DNA from: an uncultured Clostridia bacterium
GTDB taxonomy: Bacteria > Bacillota > Clostridia > TANB77 > CAG-508
Reading direction: 5' to 3'
NCBI GenBank assembly: GCA_944390305.1
Contig: CALXPX010000128.1
Location: forward strand, 1-11,249
DNA length: 11,249 nt
Made by a program: the position numbers and the translations under genes. The notes below the pieces were generated by a model. The model did not search any database, was not told where the DNA came from, and was given only the letters and a program-made list of their open reading frames with translations. Positions 1 through 6,434 of the stretch are shown here, in pieces; positions within the stretch are counted from its first letter, which is position 1; every line of letters starts with the position of its first letter.

Positions 1-59
1 TTATAAATATTTTGTTCTAAACTATTGAAATTCACTTTTTCATTTGATACTATATCCAT
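1..59 (-). CDS. Start of an unidentified leftward gene, cut by the window edge
   Basis: An ATG at 59-57 opens a frame with no stop to the edge of the window: 19 complete codons reading MDIVSNEKVNFNSLEQNIY. A ribosome site GAGGTG (bases 73-68 on the minus strand) sits 8 bases before the ATG, and a plausible promoter lies upstream, so this is probably a true gene start. The 19 residues are too few to identify a family, and no signal peptide or membrane segment is evident. Confidence 0.5.
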   Translation of the reverse strand, partial: MDIVSNEKVNFNSLEQNIY

Positions 60-124
60 AACAAAAGCACCTCGTATGTTTTTTTGATTTTCCCAAAACC
101 AATTATATACTTAGTGCTTTTGTT
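60..124. repeat. 11-bp perfect inverted repeat around promoter and ribosome site
   Basis: AACAAAAGCAC at 60-70 and its exact complement GTGCTTTTGTT at 114-124 bracket the -10 box and the ribosome site of the left-edge gene. One arm lies in the -35/-10 spacer and the other abuts the start codon. It could be a two-site operator. If transcription starts further upstream, it could instead be a hairpin covering the start codon. Confidence 0.45.
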
Positions 125-130
125 TTTCTA
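102..130 (-). promoter_or_regulatory. Probable sigma-A promoter for the gene at the left edge
   Basis: On the minus strand a perfect TATAAT (107-102) is preceded by TAGAAA (130-125) with a 17-base spacer. The -35 matches the consensus at four of six positions. The predicted transcript would begin near base 95 and read into the partial gene starting at 59. Confidence 0.4.
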
Positions 131-217
131 TATTTTATTAAAATCTTTTTTATTTTTTCCCCAGAAAATTTAACTCATATAGTAACCTATTTCAATATCG
201 TCATCTTATCTATATGT

Positions 218-307
218 TTATATATTTTTATTTAACATTTTTTTATTTTCTTTTTCTAATTGTTTTAAGCTTTTTTTGGGTGTAGGCAAATCCTCAGGCA
301 TAGTTCC
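218..307 (-). pseudogene. Out-of-frame C-terminal segment of the DinD-like gene
   Basis: This stretch on the minus strand, read one base out of phase with the main frame, encodes G-T-M-P-E-D-L-P-T-P-K-K-S-L-K-Q-L-E-K-E and nine more residues before TAA at 220-218. The E. coli protein ends its conserved part with GGTMPEELPTPQVSIKQLE, so the segment is the genuine tail of the same gene. Joining the two parts needs one base fewer around 306-311. The result would be a 284-codon gene counted from the ATG at 1073. Confidence 0.8.
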
Positions 308-1073
308 GTCCAGCTTCTTTAATTGCTTTTCTAACAATTTTTCCAATATTATAATGGGTTTTATTTGCCTCTTTTTCTGTTTGAACATTATCTTTTTTCA
401 ATCTTTGTTCTGTTTGAGAAATTCTAAATAAATTCGCAATAAGCTCATCACTTCCCATATTATCCAAAATATCTTCTCTATATCTTAATCCTTTTCTTTT
501 TGCAATATCATCAGCAGTCTCGCCATTGTATAATCCTTTATAACCTGCATTATGAAATTTATCAAAATTTTTAACTCCAGCATTTTTAGCAGTTTGATTA
601 AGCGAATAATTCCCTTTTCTGGTTAAATTCCTTTGATAAAATCTTTTTTCATCTTCAGTTAACATACTATATTCTTTTTCACTAATTTCTTGTTTTCTAG
701 TTTGTACTGCAAAATATGTTTGTGCAAGAGCAATTACTTTTTTTCTACTATCTCCATTTTGTGCTATTAAATAACAAGCATATCTATTTAATTTATAATC
801 TTTAATTATAGATTTTCTTCCTTTTCCAGAAATTATTGACTTGTCGACATCGACAAAGCAATCAAGCACACTAATATCACTATTTTTGCAAGATTCCTTT
901 GCTTTATTTATAACATTTTCAAATTTTCTCCATTCTTTATAGTTTAAAACAAGTTGTAATTCTCTAGCATACCAAAATTCTATTCCACTTTCATCAATGT
1001 GTTTTATATCTTCAAAATTTGCATTAGTGTAATTTTCTTTTTTACTTATTTCATTCACAAATATCATCTCCAT
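294..1073 (-). CDS. dinD: DinD-like DNA-damage-inducible protein, C-terminus displaced by a frameshift
   Basis: The product resembles E. coli DinD along nearly its whole length: a W-Y/S-A-R-E/Q-L stretch near residue 34, RYACYLIAQNGD near residue 100, QTYFAVQTRKQE near 120, a HNAGYKGLYNG segment and the MGSDELIANLFRISQTE block. In E. coli, DinD is SOS-induced and limits RecA filament activity. The frame closes as GRNYA at a TGA (296-294). Omitting one base (plus position 308) instead gives GGTMPEDLPTPKKSLKQL and runs to a TAA at 218, matching the family's conserved tail and a normal length of about 280 residues. The first ATG (1073) overlaps the ribosome site. A GTG at 1058 has GGAG nine bases upstream and is the better start. 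The gene has its own promoter and stands alone as probable cargo. Family assignment is firm; whether the shortened protein works is unknown. Confidence 0.85.
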   Translation of the reverse strand: MEMIFVNEISKKENYTNANFEDIKHIDESGIEFWYARELQLVLNYKEWRKFENVINKAKESCKNSDISVLDCFVDVDKSIISGKGRKSIIKDYKLNRYACYLIAQNGDSRKKVIALAQTYFAVQTRKQEISEKEYSMLTEDEKRFYQRNLTRKGNYSLNQTAKNAGVKNFDKFHNAGYKGLYNGETADDIAKRKGLRYREDILDNMGSDELIANLFRISQTEQRLKKDNVQTEKEANKTHYNIGKIVRKAIKEAGRNYA

Positions 1074-1088
1074 TTCTCTTTATGATAT

Positions 1089-1117
1089 ATTGTATTATAT
1101 TTTAAAGTAAATTGCAA
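1089..1117 (-). promoter_or_regulatory. Sigma-A promoter for the DinD-like gene
   Basis: On the minus strand TTGCAA (1117-1112) and TACAAT (1094-1089) are separated by 17 bases, a close fit to the sigma-A consensus. The transcript would start about 1082, only a short leader away from the GTG at 1058 with its GGAG ribosome site. Confidence 0.6.
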
Positions 1118-1184
1118 TAATTTTACGAATATTTGTTTTGGCTTTTTATACATTTTTTACAAGAAATTATGGAAAATGTTGATA

Positions 1185-1217
1185 TTCTATCAAACATTAT
1201 GCAAGTTCTATCAAATA
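1185..1217 (+). repeat. Direct repeat TTCTATCAAAYA, 21 bp apart, upstream of a promoter
   Basis: TTCTATCAAACA at 1185-1196 and TTCTATCAAATA at 1206-1217 are offset by exactly 21 bases, about two helical turns. The second copy ends one base before the -35 box at 1219. The first copy also forms a dyad, TTGATA-TTC-TATCAA (1180-1194). This position and phasing suit an activator or repressor binding site for the gene at 1298, but no regulator gene is visible nearby. Confidence 0.4.
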
Positions 1218-1218
1218 A

Positions 1219-1247
1219 TTGAAAATATAAGAATTTTATGTTACAAT
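1219..1247 (+). promoter_or_regulatory. Sigma-A promoter for the cupin-like gene
   Basis: TTGAAA (1219-1224) and TACAAT (1242-1247) are spaced 17 bases apart. The expected start of transcription near 1254 gives a leader of about 45 bases to the ATG at 1298, which has GGAGG at 1284-1288. Confidence 0.65.
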
Positions 1248-1297
1248 TGTTTTGTAGCAATAGTTACTTAAAATTTTAATGTTGGAGGTATAATGTT

Positions 1298-1807
1298 ATG
1301 AAACAACAGCGGAAAGATTTACAGCCATTTGATATGAATCGCCTCGAAGAAATTCGCAAGTTAAGAAGCGAAATGTATTGTGGGGGCAACAACAAACTTT
1401 TTTGGGATGAGCTTGAAGCAGTTATTACAAGCGAAAGTTATACCCAAAGTGATGAATGGGAACGAATGGACAACGATGATGTTGTACTTGGTGAGGTATG
1501 GAGTCAGCCGATTGGAGAATTTTACTACAAGAATACCGTGCATAGATTTGCATATTTGTATGTGGAATCTCAAGGCTTGGTAATTGGAGAACATGGACAT
1601 TCAGAACAAGTTCATGAGGGAAGAATGTATAGGCGATATAGAAGGCAGTGGGCAGAATGGTATGTCTTTCCTGATGGCAGAATGGAATTGTGCAGAAAAT
1701 ATCTTACTCACAAATTAGTGAATAACTTCGGTAAACCCATTTATGTTCTTTCCATCAAAATCGGTAGCAACGGTAACAGAACCAAGGACTGGAATTGGTC
1801 CTTTTAA
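1298..1807 (+). CDS. Cupin-like small protein of unknown function
   Basis: This 169-residue soluble protein has no signal peptide or membrane segment and I cannot assign it to a named family. Residues ~80-110 read RFAYLYVESQGLVIGEHGHSEQ in outline: a beta-rich stretch followed by H-G-H-S-E-Q-V-H-E-G, which resembles cupin motif 1 (H-x-H, then a Glu, then a Gly). Later come WYVFPDGRMELC and a hydrophobic C-terminal strand, compatible with the rest of a small beta barrel. The start is fixed by GGAGG nine bases upstream. The gene is monocistronic: it has its own promoter with phased repeats and a terminator overlapping its last codons. Three sampled lines are about 38-45% G+C against about 27% in the neighbouring DinD-like gene, and it uses codons such as CGG, CGC and CTC that are scarce around it. 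That points to separate acquisition. A metal-binding cupin is inference. Confidence 0.75.
   Translation: MKQQRKDLQPFDMNRLEEIRKLRSEMYCGGNNKLFWDELEAVITSESYTQSDEWERMDNDDVVLGEVWSQPIGEFYYKNTVHRFAYLYVESQGLVIGEHGHSEQVHEGRMYRRYRRQWAEWYVFPDGRMELCRKYLTHKLVNNFGKPIYVLSIKIGSNGNRTKDWNWSF
1784..1805 (+). terminator. Intrinsic terminator overlapping the end of the cupin-like gene
   Basis: AAGGAC (1784-1789) pairs with GTCCTT (1798-1803) around an 8-base loop, and the pairing ends in a run of four T residues. It overlaps the last coding codons and the stop, giving a short rightward terminator. Confidence 0.5.
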
Positions 1808-1815
1808 TCCAACAT

Positions 1816-1876
1816 AATTGGATAATAATCCAATTCGGGACTGCATTCTAAGACAAACTTGTCAAAGAATGCAGTC
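1816..1876. terminator. Two hairpins between convergent genes
   Basis: AATTGGAT (1816-1823) pairs perfectly with ATCCAATT (1828-1835) over a 4-base loop. Directly after it GACTGCATTCT (1839-1849) pairs perfectly with AGAATGCAGTC (1866-1876), with an inner GACAA/TTGTC stem. The region separates the rightward cupin-like gene from the leftward tnpV gene ending at 1911, so a bidirectional stop is the natural role. Neither hairpin has a proper T-run, so termination is inferred from position. Confidence 0.5.
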
Positions 1877-1910
1877 TTGGTATTATGAAATAAATTTTCA
1901 ATTATTTTAT

Positions 1911-2300
1911 TTACCAATATATTAATTCTTTAAATACAATTTCTTCTGCTTGTGCCTTAATAGAATTCATTGTTCCTACCCAATAAAGCACATCAGTATT
2001 TTTCATATCTTCTGTTAAATCACTTTTTTCTTTTAGTTGGTCAATTATTTGCTCTACTCTTGTTTGAGCTGTTTCTTGTATTTCTTTTAAATGAGTATTC
2101 AAAGTTCCATTTATAAGCATTATAGTATAATCAGCTTTTCTATACTCTTTTAGATATTTTAATTTCATTCTTCCATATTTATTTAAAACAATTTTTTCTT
2201 GTTTTGGTGCTACTATATTAGGAATATAGTAATCTCCTTTTAAATGATATTCAATACCTGTTCTTTCATCAATTTTTGTTTTTGGTAATTTATTATTCAT
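1911..2300 (-). CDS. tnpV: TnpV family transposon-encoded protein, intact copy
   Basis: This 129-residue protein matches the TnpV family first described on Tn4451. It has a G-D-Y-Y-I-P start, a K-Y-G segment followed by YLKEYRKADY, an I-M-L-I-N-G-T-L helix, and a tail with W-V-G-T-M-N and E-I-V-F-K-E-L-I-Y. The biochemical role of TnpV is not known. The ATG at 2300 has AGGAGG eight bases upstream. A nearer ATG at 2305 would hit a stop after two codons and is excluded. The TAG stop of the preceding relaxase overlaps the AGGAGG, so the two genes form one operon with likely translational coupling. A second, broken homologue lies at 3884-4245. Confidence 0.85.
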   Translation of the reverse strand: MNNKLPKTKIDERTGIEYHLKGDYYIPNIVAPKQEKIVLNKYGRMKLKYLKEYRKADYTIMLINGTLNTHLKEIQETAQTRVEQIIDQLKEKSDLTEDMKNTDVLYWVGTMNSIKAQAEEIVFKELIYW

Positions 2301-2312
2301 AACATTTTCCTC

Positions 2313-3704
2313 CTAAAATCTTATATCATTATTTTTCTTTTTACTTTTATTTTTCTTATTCTCATCTGGTATCGTTACTTTTCTATAAATGTTATTTGCG
2401 ATTTCATTATCATTGTCATCAAATATGCCATTTCTATATAAATCATCACTAACAATTTTGTAATTCTCATTTTTGTCATAACAAATTCTTTTATGAAAAT
2501 GGCTCATAATATTATGCCAAAAATTTTTAAATTTCTTCAATTCTTGTTTTATTTTTTCCTTTTCATTCTGTAATTTATTTATGATTTTATCTTTAGTCGA
2601 TAATTCACTTTTTAGATTACTAATTTCATCATCTTTTAACTCTATTTGATATTTAAGTGAGCGATTTTCTTTTGCTATTTCAAAAGTACTATTTTCAAAA
2701 TCACTAATTGCCATATTTAAGTCATTTACACTTCTTACTGTTTGAGTAATATTTTTTACATCTTCTGTATAATTTTTCAATTTCTGGACATCCTCGTTTG
2801 AAATAATCATATTATTTTTATTTAGTTTAGATGGTTTTAAATTATCTAATATTTGATTTACGTTATTGCTTTTGTCATCAAGTTTTTTCGTTTGATGATT
2901 AGCTTCAGTTAGTTTTTGCTCCTTTTGTTTTAGTTGTCTTTTGATTTCTCTGTAATTTCCCATATCTTTAACATCAATATCTTGATTTCTGCCTTTCTTC
3001 TTTTGTTTCAATAAAGAATTTTCACAATAAATTTTATTATATGATTTTATACAACAATTTCTCATTTCATCTTGTATTCGTTGTAGAGATTCTTTCGTAA
3101 ATACTTTTGATTTTGCTGGTTGTTTTCTCATACCTCTTTTATAATCTTCTTTTATTGGAACACCAACAATATGCATATGTGGAGATGTTTCATCAAAATG
3201 AACAACTGCATTGGCTACTTTAAATTCTGGTACAATTCTCATTAAATCTTGCACTTGTTCTTTATAAACTTGTACCATACTTTTTTTGTAATATTCATCT
3301 TTATCATTCCAAAAGTCCATATCTCCAAGTTCTATTATAATTTCACAAGCCAAGTCTTTTTGTTTATCTTGTGATATATGCTTAAAGTAATTCTTTATTT
3401 TTCTATCTTCACGAGTTTGTTTTTGATTATATTCAATTCTTGCTTGTTCAAATTCTTGAAAATATAGGTTTTGAACATCTTTGTATAAATTATCAGTTCC
3501 ATAAATTACACAAATTTCTTCTTTGTAATTATCATAATCTCTTAAATTATGCTTATTTACTTTTGATAACTGTGTAGCATTTTGTATTCCATTATTTGAA
3601 AATGAAGTTTCGCCAGATGGATTATTTTTTGCAATTTCTTTTGCTTTTATTGTTTTATTTTTATCACTGCCTAAATGAATAGAATATGCTAATTCTTCGC
3701 TCAT
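2313..3704 (-). CDS. MobV/Pre-type relaxase (plasmid recombination enzyme family)
   Basis: This 463-residue relaxase of the Mob/Pre superfamily cuts one strand at oriT and carries it to the recipient during mobilization. The metal-binding motif is VVHFDETSPHMH, with H169, D171, E172, H176 and H178. Upstream, residues 51-60 read KHNLRDYDNY, which lines up with the KHNER segment of MobM, whose His is the reported catalytic residue. H52 is therefore the candidate nucleophile, with the usual Glu replaced by Leu. LACEIIIELGDMDFW (118-132) is typical of this branch. Residues ~260-400 are Lys/Glu/Leu-rich and predicted coiled coil, as in the family's C-terminal half. AAAGGAGG precedes the ATG at 3704. 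It starts a two-gene operon with tnpV. An oriT-like site lies about 60 bases upstream. It is only distantly similar to the relaxase at 7101-8393. Confidence 0.88.
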   Translation of the reverse strand: MSEELAYSIHLGSDKNKTIKAKEIAKNNPSGETSFSNNGIQNATQLSKVNKHNLRDYDNYKEEICVIYGTDNLYKDVQNLYFQEFEQARIEYNQKQTREDRKIKNYFKHISQDKQKDLACEIIIELGDMDFWNDKDEYYKKSMVQVYKEQVQDLMRIVPEFKVANAVVHFDETSPHMHIVGVPIKEDYKRGMRKQPAKSKVFTKESLQRIQDEMRNCCIKSYNKIYCENSLLKQKKKGRNQDIDVKDMGNYREIKRQLKQKEQKLTEANHQTKKLDDKSNNVNQILDNLKPSKLNKNNMIISNEDVQKLKNYTEDVKNITQTVRSVNDLNMAISDFENSTFEIAKENRSLKYQIELKDDEISNLKSELSTKDKIINKLQNEKEKIKQELKKFKNFWHNIMSHFHKRICYDKNENYKIVSDDLYRNGIFDDNDNEIANNIYRKVTIPDENKKNKSKKKNNDIRF

Positions 3705-3739
3705 CTCTTTTCCTCCTTTAGCATTTACTTCGTAGGCAC

Positions 3740-3778
3740 AGAAATTTTACTTTGACAAAATTCCTAACCCAGTAGACT
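3740..3778 (-). other. oriT: Candidate oriT of the leftward relaxase
   Basis: On the minus strand GTCTACTGGGTTA (3777-3765) resembles GTCATAGTGGGTTA of the stronger oriT at 7012-7026. By analogy with MobV sites, nicking is expected after the GGG (between 3768 and 3767). Just downstream AGGAATTTT (3765-3757) pairs with AAAATTTCT (3748-3740), including one G-T pair. The site lies between the relaxase start and the divergent tnpV remnant, where MobV origins usually sit. The hairpin 5' of the nick is weak (ACTT/AAGT), so this is a moderate call. Confidence 0.45.
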
Positions 3779-3883
3779 TAAGTTAAGTACACTTTATAAA
3801 AATTTGTATTTATAAACAGCTTTAGCAGATATAAAATTATAGTTCTAAAAGTAGTGAAATTGAATTTTAAAGAGGTTTTAGTT

Positions 3884-4245
3884 ATGGTAGATATAACTTA
3901 TCACAAAGAAGGAGATTATTTTGTTCCTTACTTATATTTAGAGAAAGAAGATTATGAAAATGATTATATTATTGGAAAATATGGGTATTTAAGATTAGAA
4001 TATTTGAAAAATCATAAGAAAGCAGAATATATAATAATGTTTATGAACAAAACTTTAAGAAAACATATTGTTGAAACTGATAAACAAGCTAAAAGTAGAG
4101 CTGAATTACTTATGAAACAAATGCTAGAAAAAATCCAATTGATGAAAAGTTGAAAAATACCAATCCTTTAGAATGGACTGGGCTTATGAATAATTACAAG
4201 CTTTATGTTGAAAAAATTATATACCAAGAATTTATATATTGTTAA
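3884..4245 (+). pseudogene. Second TnpV homologue, broken by a one-base shift in an A-run
   Basis: From the ATG at 3884 (AAAGAGG eight bases upstream) the frame reads MVDITYHKEGDYFVP, then K-Y-G-Y-L-R-L-E-Y-L-K and E-Y-I-I-M-F-M-N-K-T-L, clearly TnpV. It ends early at a TGA (4151-4153) after L-E-K-I-Q-L-M-K-S. Gaining one A in the six-A run near 4128-4133, or slipping back one base there, restores NPIDEKLKNTNPLEW, then T-G-L-M-N-N and Y-Q-E-F-I-Y-C, ending at TAA 4243-4245. This is the conserved TnpV tail (compare W-V-G-T-M-N in the copy at 1911-2300). The repaired protein would be about 120 residues. A GTG at 3854 is in frame but lacks a ribosome site. A decayed gene, a sequencing error in the homopolymer, or slippage at the A-run are all possible. 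Confidence 0.75.
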
Positions 4246-4252
4246 TAAAATG

Positions 4253-4281
4253 ATTAGAGAGAAAATTCCATTCTCTCTAAT
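4253..4281. terminator. Bidirectional hairpin terminator between convergent genes
   Basis: ATTAGAGAGAA (4253-4263) pairs perfectly over 11 bases with TTCTCTCTAAT (4271-4281), with a 7-base loop, and is followed by TTTA. It lies between the end of the rightward tnpV remnant (4245) and the stop of the leftward large gene (4323), so it can serve both. Confidence 0.75.
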
Positions 4282-4322
4282 TTTACATTCATTAAATACT
4301 TCTATTTAAAACTAATCTCGTA

Positions 4323-6359
4323 TCAATTAAATTCTATTTCACCATTATTATTATCTCTTTGCTGGACATTGCTTTTTTCTTGTAATCTAGTTTCTGAACA
4401 GCTATTTAACCCATTTCTAGAACTATATAATATTTTTAACCTATTTATATAATAGTCATAATTATATGTTTTACATTCTTCCAATGCTGTATCAGTATGT
4501 TCTGAATAAACCTTTTTTAAATCTTTAGTTACTTTTACAAATTCCTCAATTCCTTGATTAAAAGTCTCTATATCAGAAGTTATTATTGTTCCTATAATTT
4601 CTTCTAGCCATCTTTTTATTGCTTGGTTAGAAAAAAATTGATTTCTTATATCTTTGAGTTTGCCCATTTGAGCAGCCCTATTATTCTCTATTTTATGAAT
4701 TATATTTGGTATTAAATCTATTCTATTTTCTTCTTTGATGGCTCTAACCATGTCTTGTACTTTAGTAAATTCTAATTTTGTGCATTGAGTTCCATCTATT
4801 ACCGCAATTGGAATATCTAATGAAGCTGCTAATCTTTTGGCTGAATTCCAACCAAAATTATTTTTATCATCTATATCATCTAAGCTTTTTGCTATAAATA
4901 CTACGAAAGTAGGTTTCCTATTAACTAGTTTACCATCTTTCTCAATTTTTCTTTCAACTAATAATTCATTATAAAATTTTGAAGAATTAATTTGATTTTG
5001 TGGAATTAAAAATCTATTTTGTTCTAAATCTTCCCATCTTTCAAATGTATCATCAACAGTTCCAGCATCTTGATTTCTAGCTTGTAACAACTCATTTTTT
5101 TTAATATCTGAAAAAGCTAATAAATAAGTTTCGTCAACCACTCCAAGAAAGTCATTTCCTATATACGAACAAGATATTGTATGATTTTTATCTTGTCTAT
5201 CCCAATCTGCCCTCAAATCCTCATAATTATGATTAATATAATAAATTCCACCTAACGAAGTTAATATCATATTAAAATCTGCTCTATCATTATCTTTTCC
5301 TAAAACATTATAAATTTTTACATTTGCTTTTTTTCTACCTTTTAACTTTACACTTTGTGAGCCAATATAATCTTGTTCATTAATTTGATATAAAGTCTCT
5401 TGGTATTTTTTTAAGTAAGCATTTTTTAAATTTGGAAAAAAATTTATAGTTCCACTATAATTTTCATATACTTCTTCTAAACTAATATTTCTTAATTTAT
5501 CAACATCAGTTTCTTGTAATATATTTTTCAATTCTGTAATTATTCTTGTTTCTTCTGACTGTTCAATTTTGTCACAATCTTTTCCAAAGGCACTACATAA
5601 AATTTGAGCTTTTTTTAGACTCATTCCATATTTTGCTTCAATAATTGCATATCTAATTCTATCTAGTTCATCTAATGATTGCATTTCATATAATAATCCA
5701 AATGGTAAATTGCTAATTTCACCCTCTGATTCCATATCTTTTTTATATTCTTCTTCAACCTTTTTAGGGTCAGAAATTATTTCTTGACATATCGATTTTC
5801 TTTTTTCATAGTATGTATTTAATTCACTTAAACTTCCTAGAGAAAATTCGCTATTGCTTACTATAATGCTAATAGTCTTTAGCCTTTCATCTTCTGATAA
5901 ATTTTGCAACTTATCTAAATTTATATTTTTACAAGAATAAATACTTAAGTTGCTAATACGTTCATTAAAATCTGTTACTCTATAATTTAGTATATAATTA
6001 TATGCCTTCAACTCTTCTTCAGATAATTCTAAAATACCACTTTGTATTGTAGGCTCATTAACTATTCTTTCTATATTTGATTTTCCAAATAGTTCTACTA
6101 TATCTTTTCTTAACATTTTAATGTTTAGAGTTTCCAACAAATTGTGGTTTCTTGATAATAATTCTTTTAATAATTTCTTAACTTCTTCTTGTTCTGTTAC
6201 ATTTGGAAATTCTTCATTTAATATGAGTTCAGTTTCTTTATCTAATGATCTAAAAAAATATTTATTTGTAAGTCTATCAAATACACTATGTATAAATTTT
6301 CTAATAGGATTATTTTTATATTTTACTAATTGATGATTATCATTCATATCTATCTCCAT
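4323..6359 (-). CDS. Large uncharacterised protein, possible two-part C-terminal domain
   Basis: I do not recognise a named family. The ATG at 6359 overlaps the GGAG ribosome site. The ATG at 6347 lies six bases after that GGAG and is preferred, giving 674 residues. No signal peptide or membrane segment is seen. Numbering from 6359, residues 1-340 are mostly charged helices. Residues ~345-400 contain beta-like strands with GGIYYINHNYEDLR and then NHTISCSYIGNDFLG. Residues ~450-470 read LIPQNQINSSKFYNELLVER. Residues 482-523 contain PTFVVFIAKSLDDI, AKRLAASL and DIPIAVIDGT. The end is Lys/Asn-rich and polar. From memory, similar N-H-x-x-S-x-S-x-I, YNE-x-x-x-x-R and IPI-x-V-x-D patterns occur in large hypothetical proteins of gut Clostridia. 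The CSYI and YNELLVE pieces faintly recall ADP-ribosyltransferase strands, which is speculation. It has its own promoter and looks like cargo. Confidence 0.85.
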   Translation of the reverse strand: MEIDMNDNHQLVKYKNNPIRKFIHSVFDRLTNKYFFRSLDKETELILNEEFPNVTEQEEVKKLLKELLSRNHNLLETLNIKMLRKDIVELFGKSNIERIVNEPTIQSGILELSEEELKAYNYILNYRVTDFNERISNLSIYSCKNINLDKLQNLSEDERLKTISIIVSNSEFSLGSLSELNTYYEKRKSICQEIISDPKKVEEEYKKDMESEGEISNLPFGLLYEMQSLDELDRIRYAIIEAKYGMSLKKAQILCSAFGKDCDKIEQSEETRIITELKNILQETDVDKLRNISLEEVYENYSGTINFFPNLKNAYLKKYQETLYQINEQDYIGSQSVKLKGRKKANVKIYNVLGKDNDRADFNMILTSLGGIYYINHNYEDLRADWDRQDKNHTISCSYIGNDFLGVVDETYLLAFSDIKKNELLQARNQDAGTVDDTFERWEDLEQNRFLIPQNQINSSKFYNELLVERKIEKDGKLVNRKPTFVVFIAKSLDDIDDKNNFGWNSAKRLAASLDIPIAVIDGTQCTKLEFTKVQDMVRAIKEENRIDLIPNIIHKIENNRAAQMGKLKDIRNQFFSNQAIKRWLEEIIGTIITSDIETFNQGIEEFVKVTKDLKKVYSEHTDTALEECKTYNYDYYINRLKILYSSRNGLNSCSETRLQEKSNVQQRDNNNGEIEFN

Positions 6360-6387
6360 TTTTTTAATTATCTATTTTTATATAAAA

Positions 6388-6416
6388 ATTATATCAATAA
6401 AACCTATATATTACAA
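6388..6416 (-). promoter_or_regulatory. Sigma-A promoter for the large unknown gene
   Basis: On the minus strand TTGTAA (6416-6411) and a perfect TATAAT (6393-6388) are separated by exactly 17 bases. The transcript would begin about 6381 and reach the ATG at 6347 after a short A/T-rich leader. It is back to back with the rightward promoter at 6435-6463, whose -35 lies only 18 bases away. Confidence 0.7.
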
Positions 6417-6434
6417 TGAAAAATTCAAAATTTC

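Noticed and set aside
294..296. TGA read as Trp (Mycoplasma-type code) to explain the early DinD-like stop.
   Set aside because: Reading through TGA does not give the conserved tail, which lies in another frame. TGA also ends the TnpW-like gene, and Trp is encoded by TGG throughout.
1126..1139. CGAATATTTGTTTT upstream of the DinD-like gene as a LexA (SOS) box.
   Set aside because: Only seven of ten fixed positions of the Bacillus-type CGAAC-N4-GTTCG box match, and symmetry is poor. SOS control fits the family, but the site is not convincing.
6121..6333. Rightward 70-codon frame within the large leftward gene.
   Set aside because: It is antisense to a long coding frame, lacks a ribosome site and looks like no protein family. 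The same holds for 1361-1600, 1380-1583, 8896-9126 and 9135-9326.
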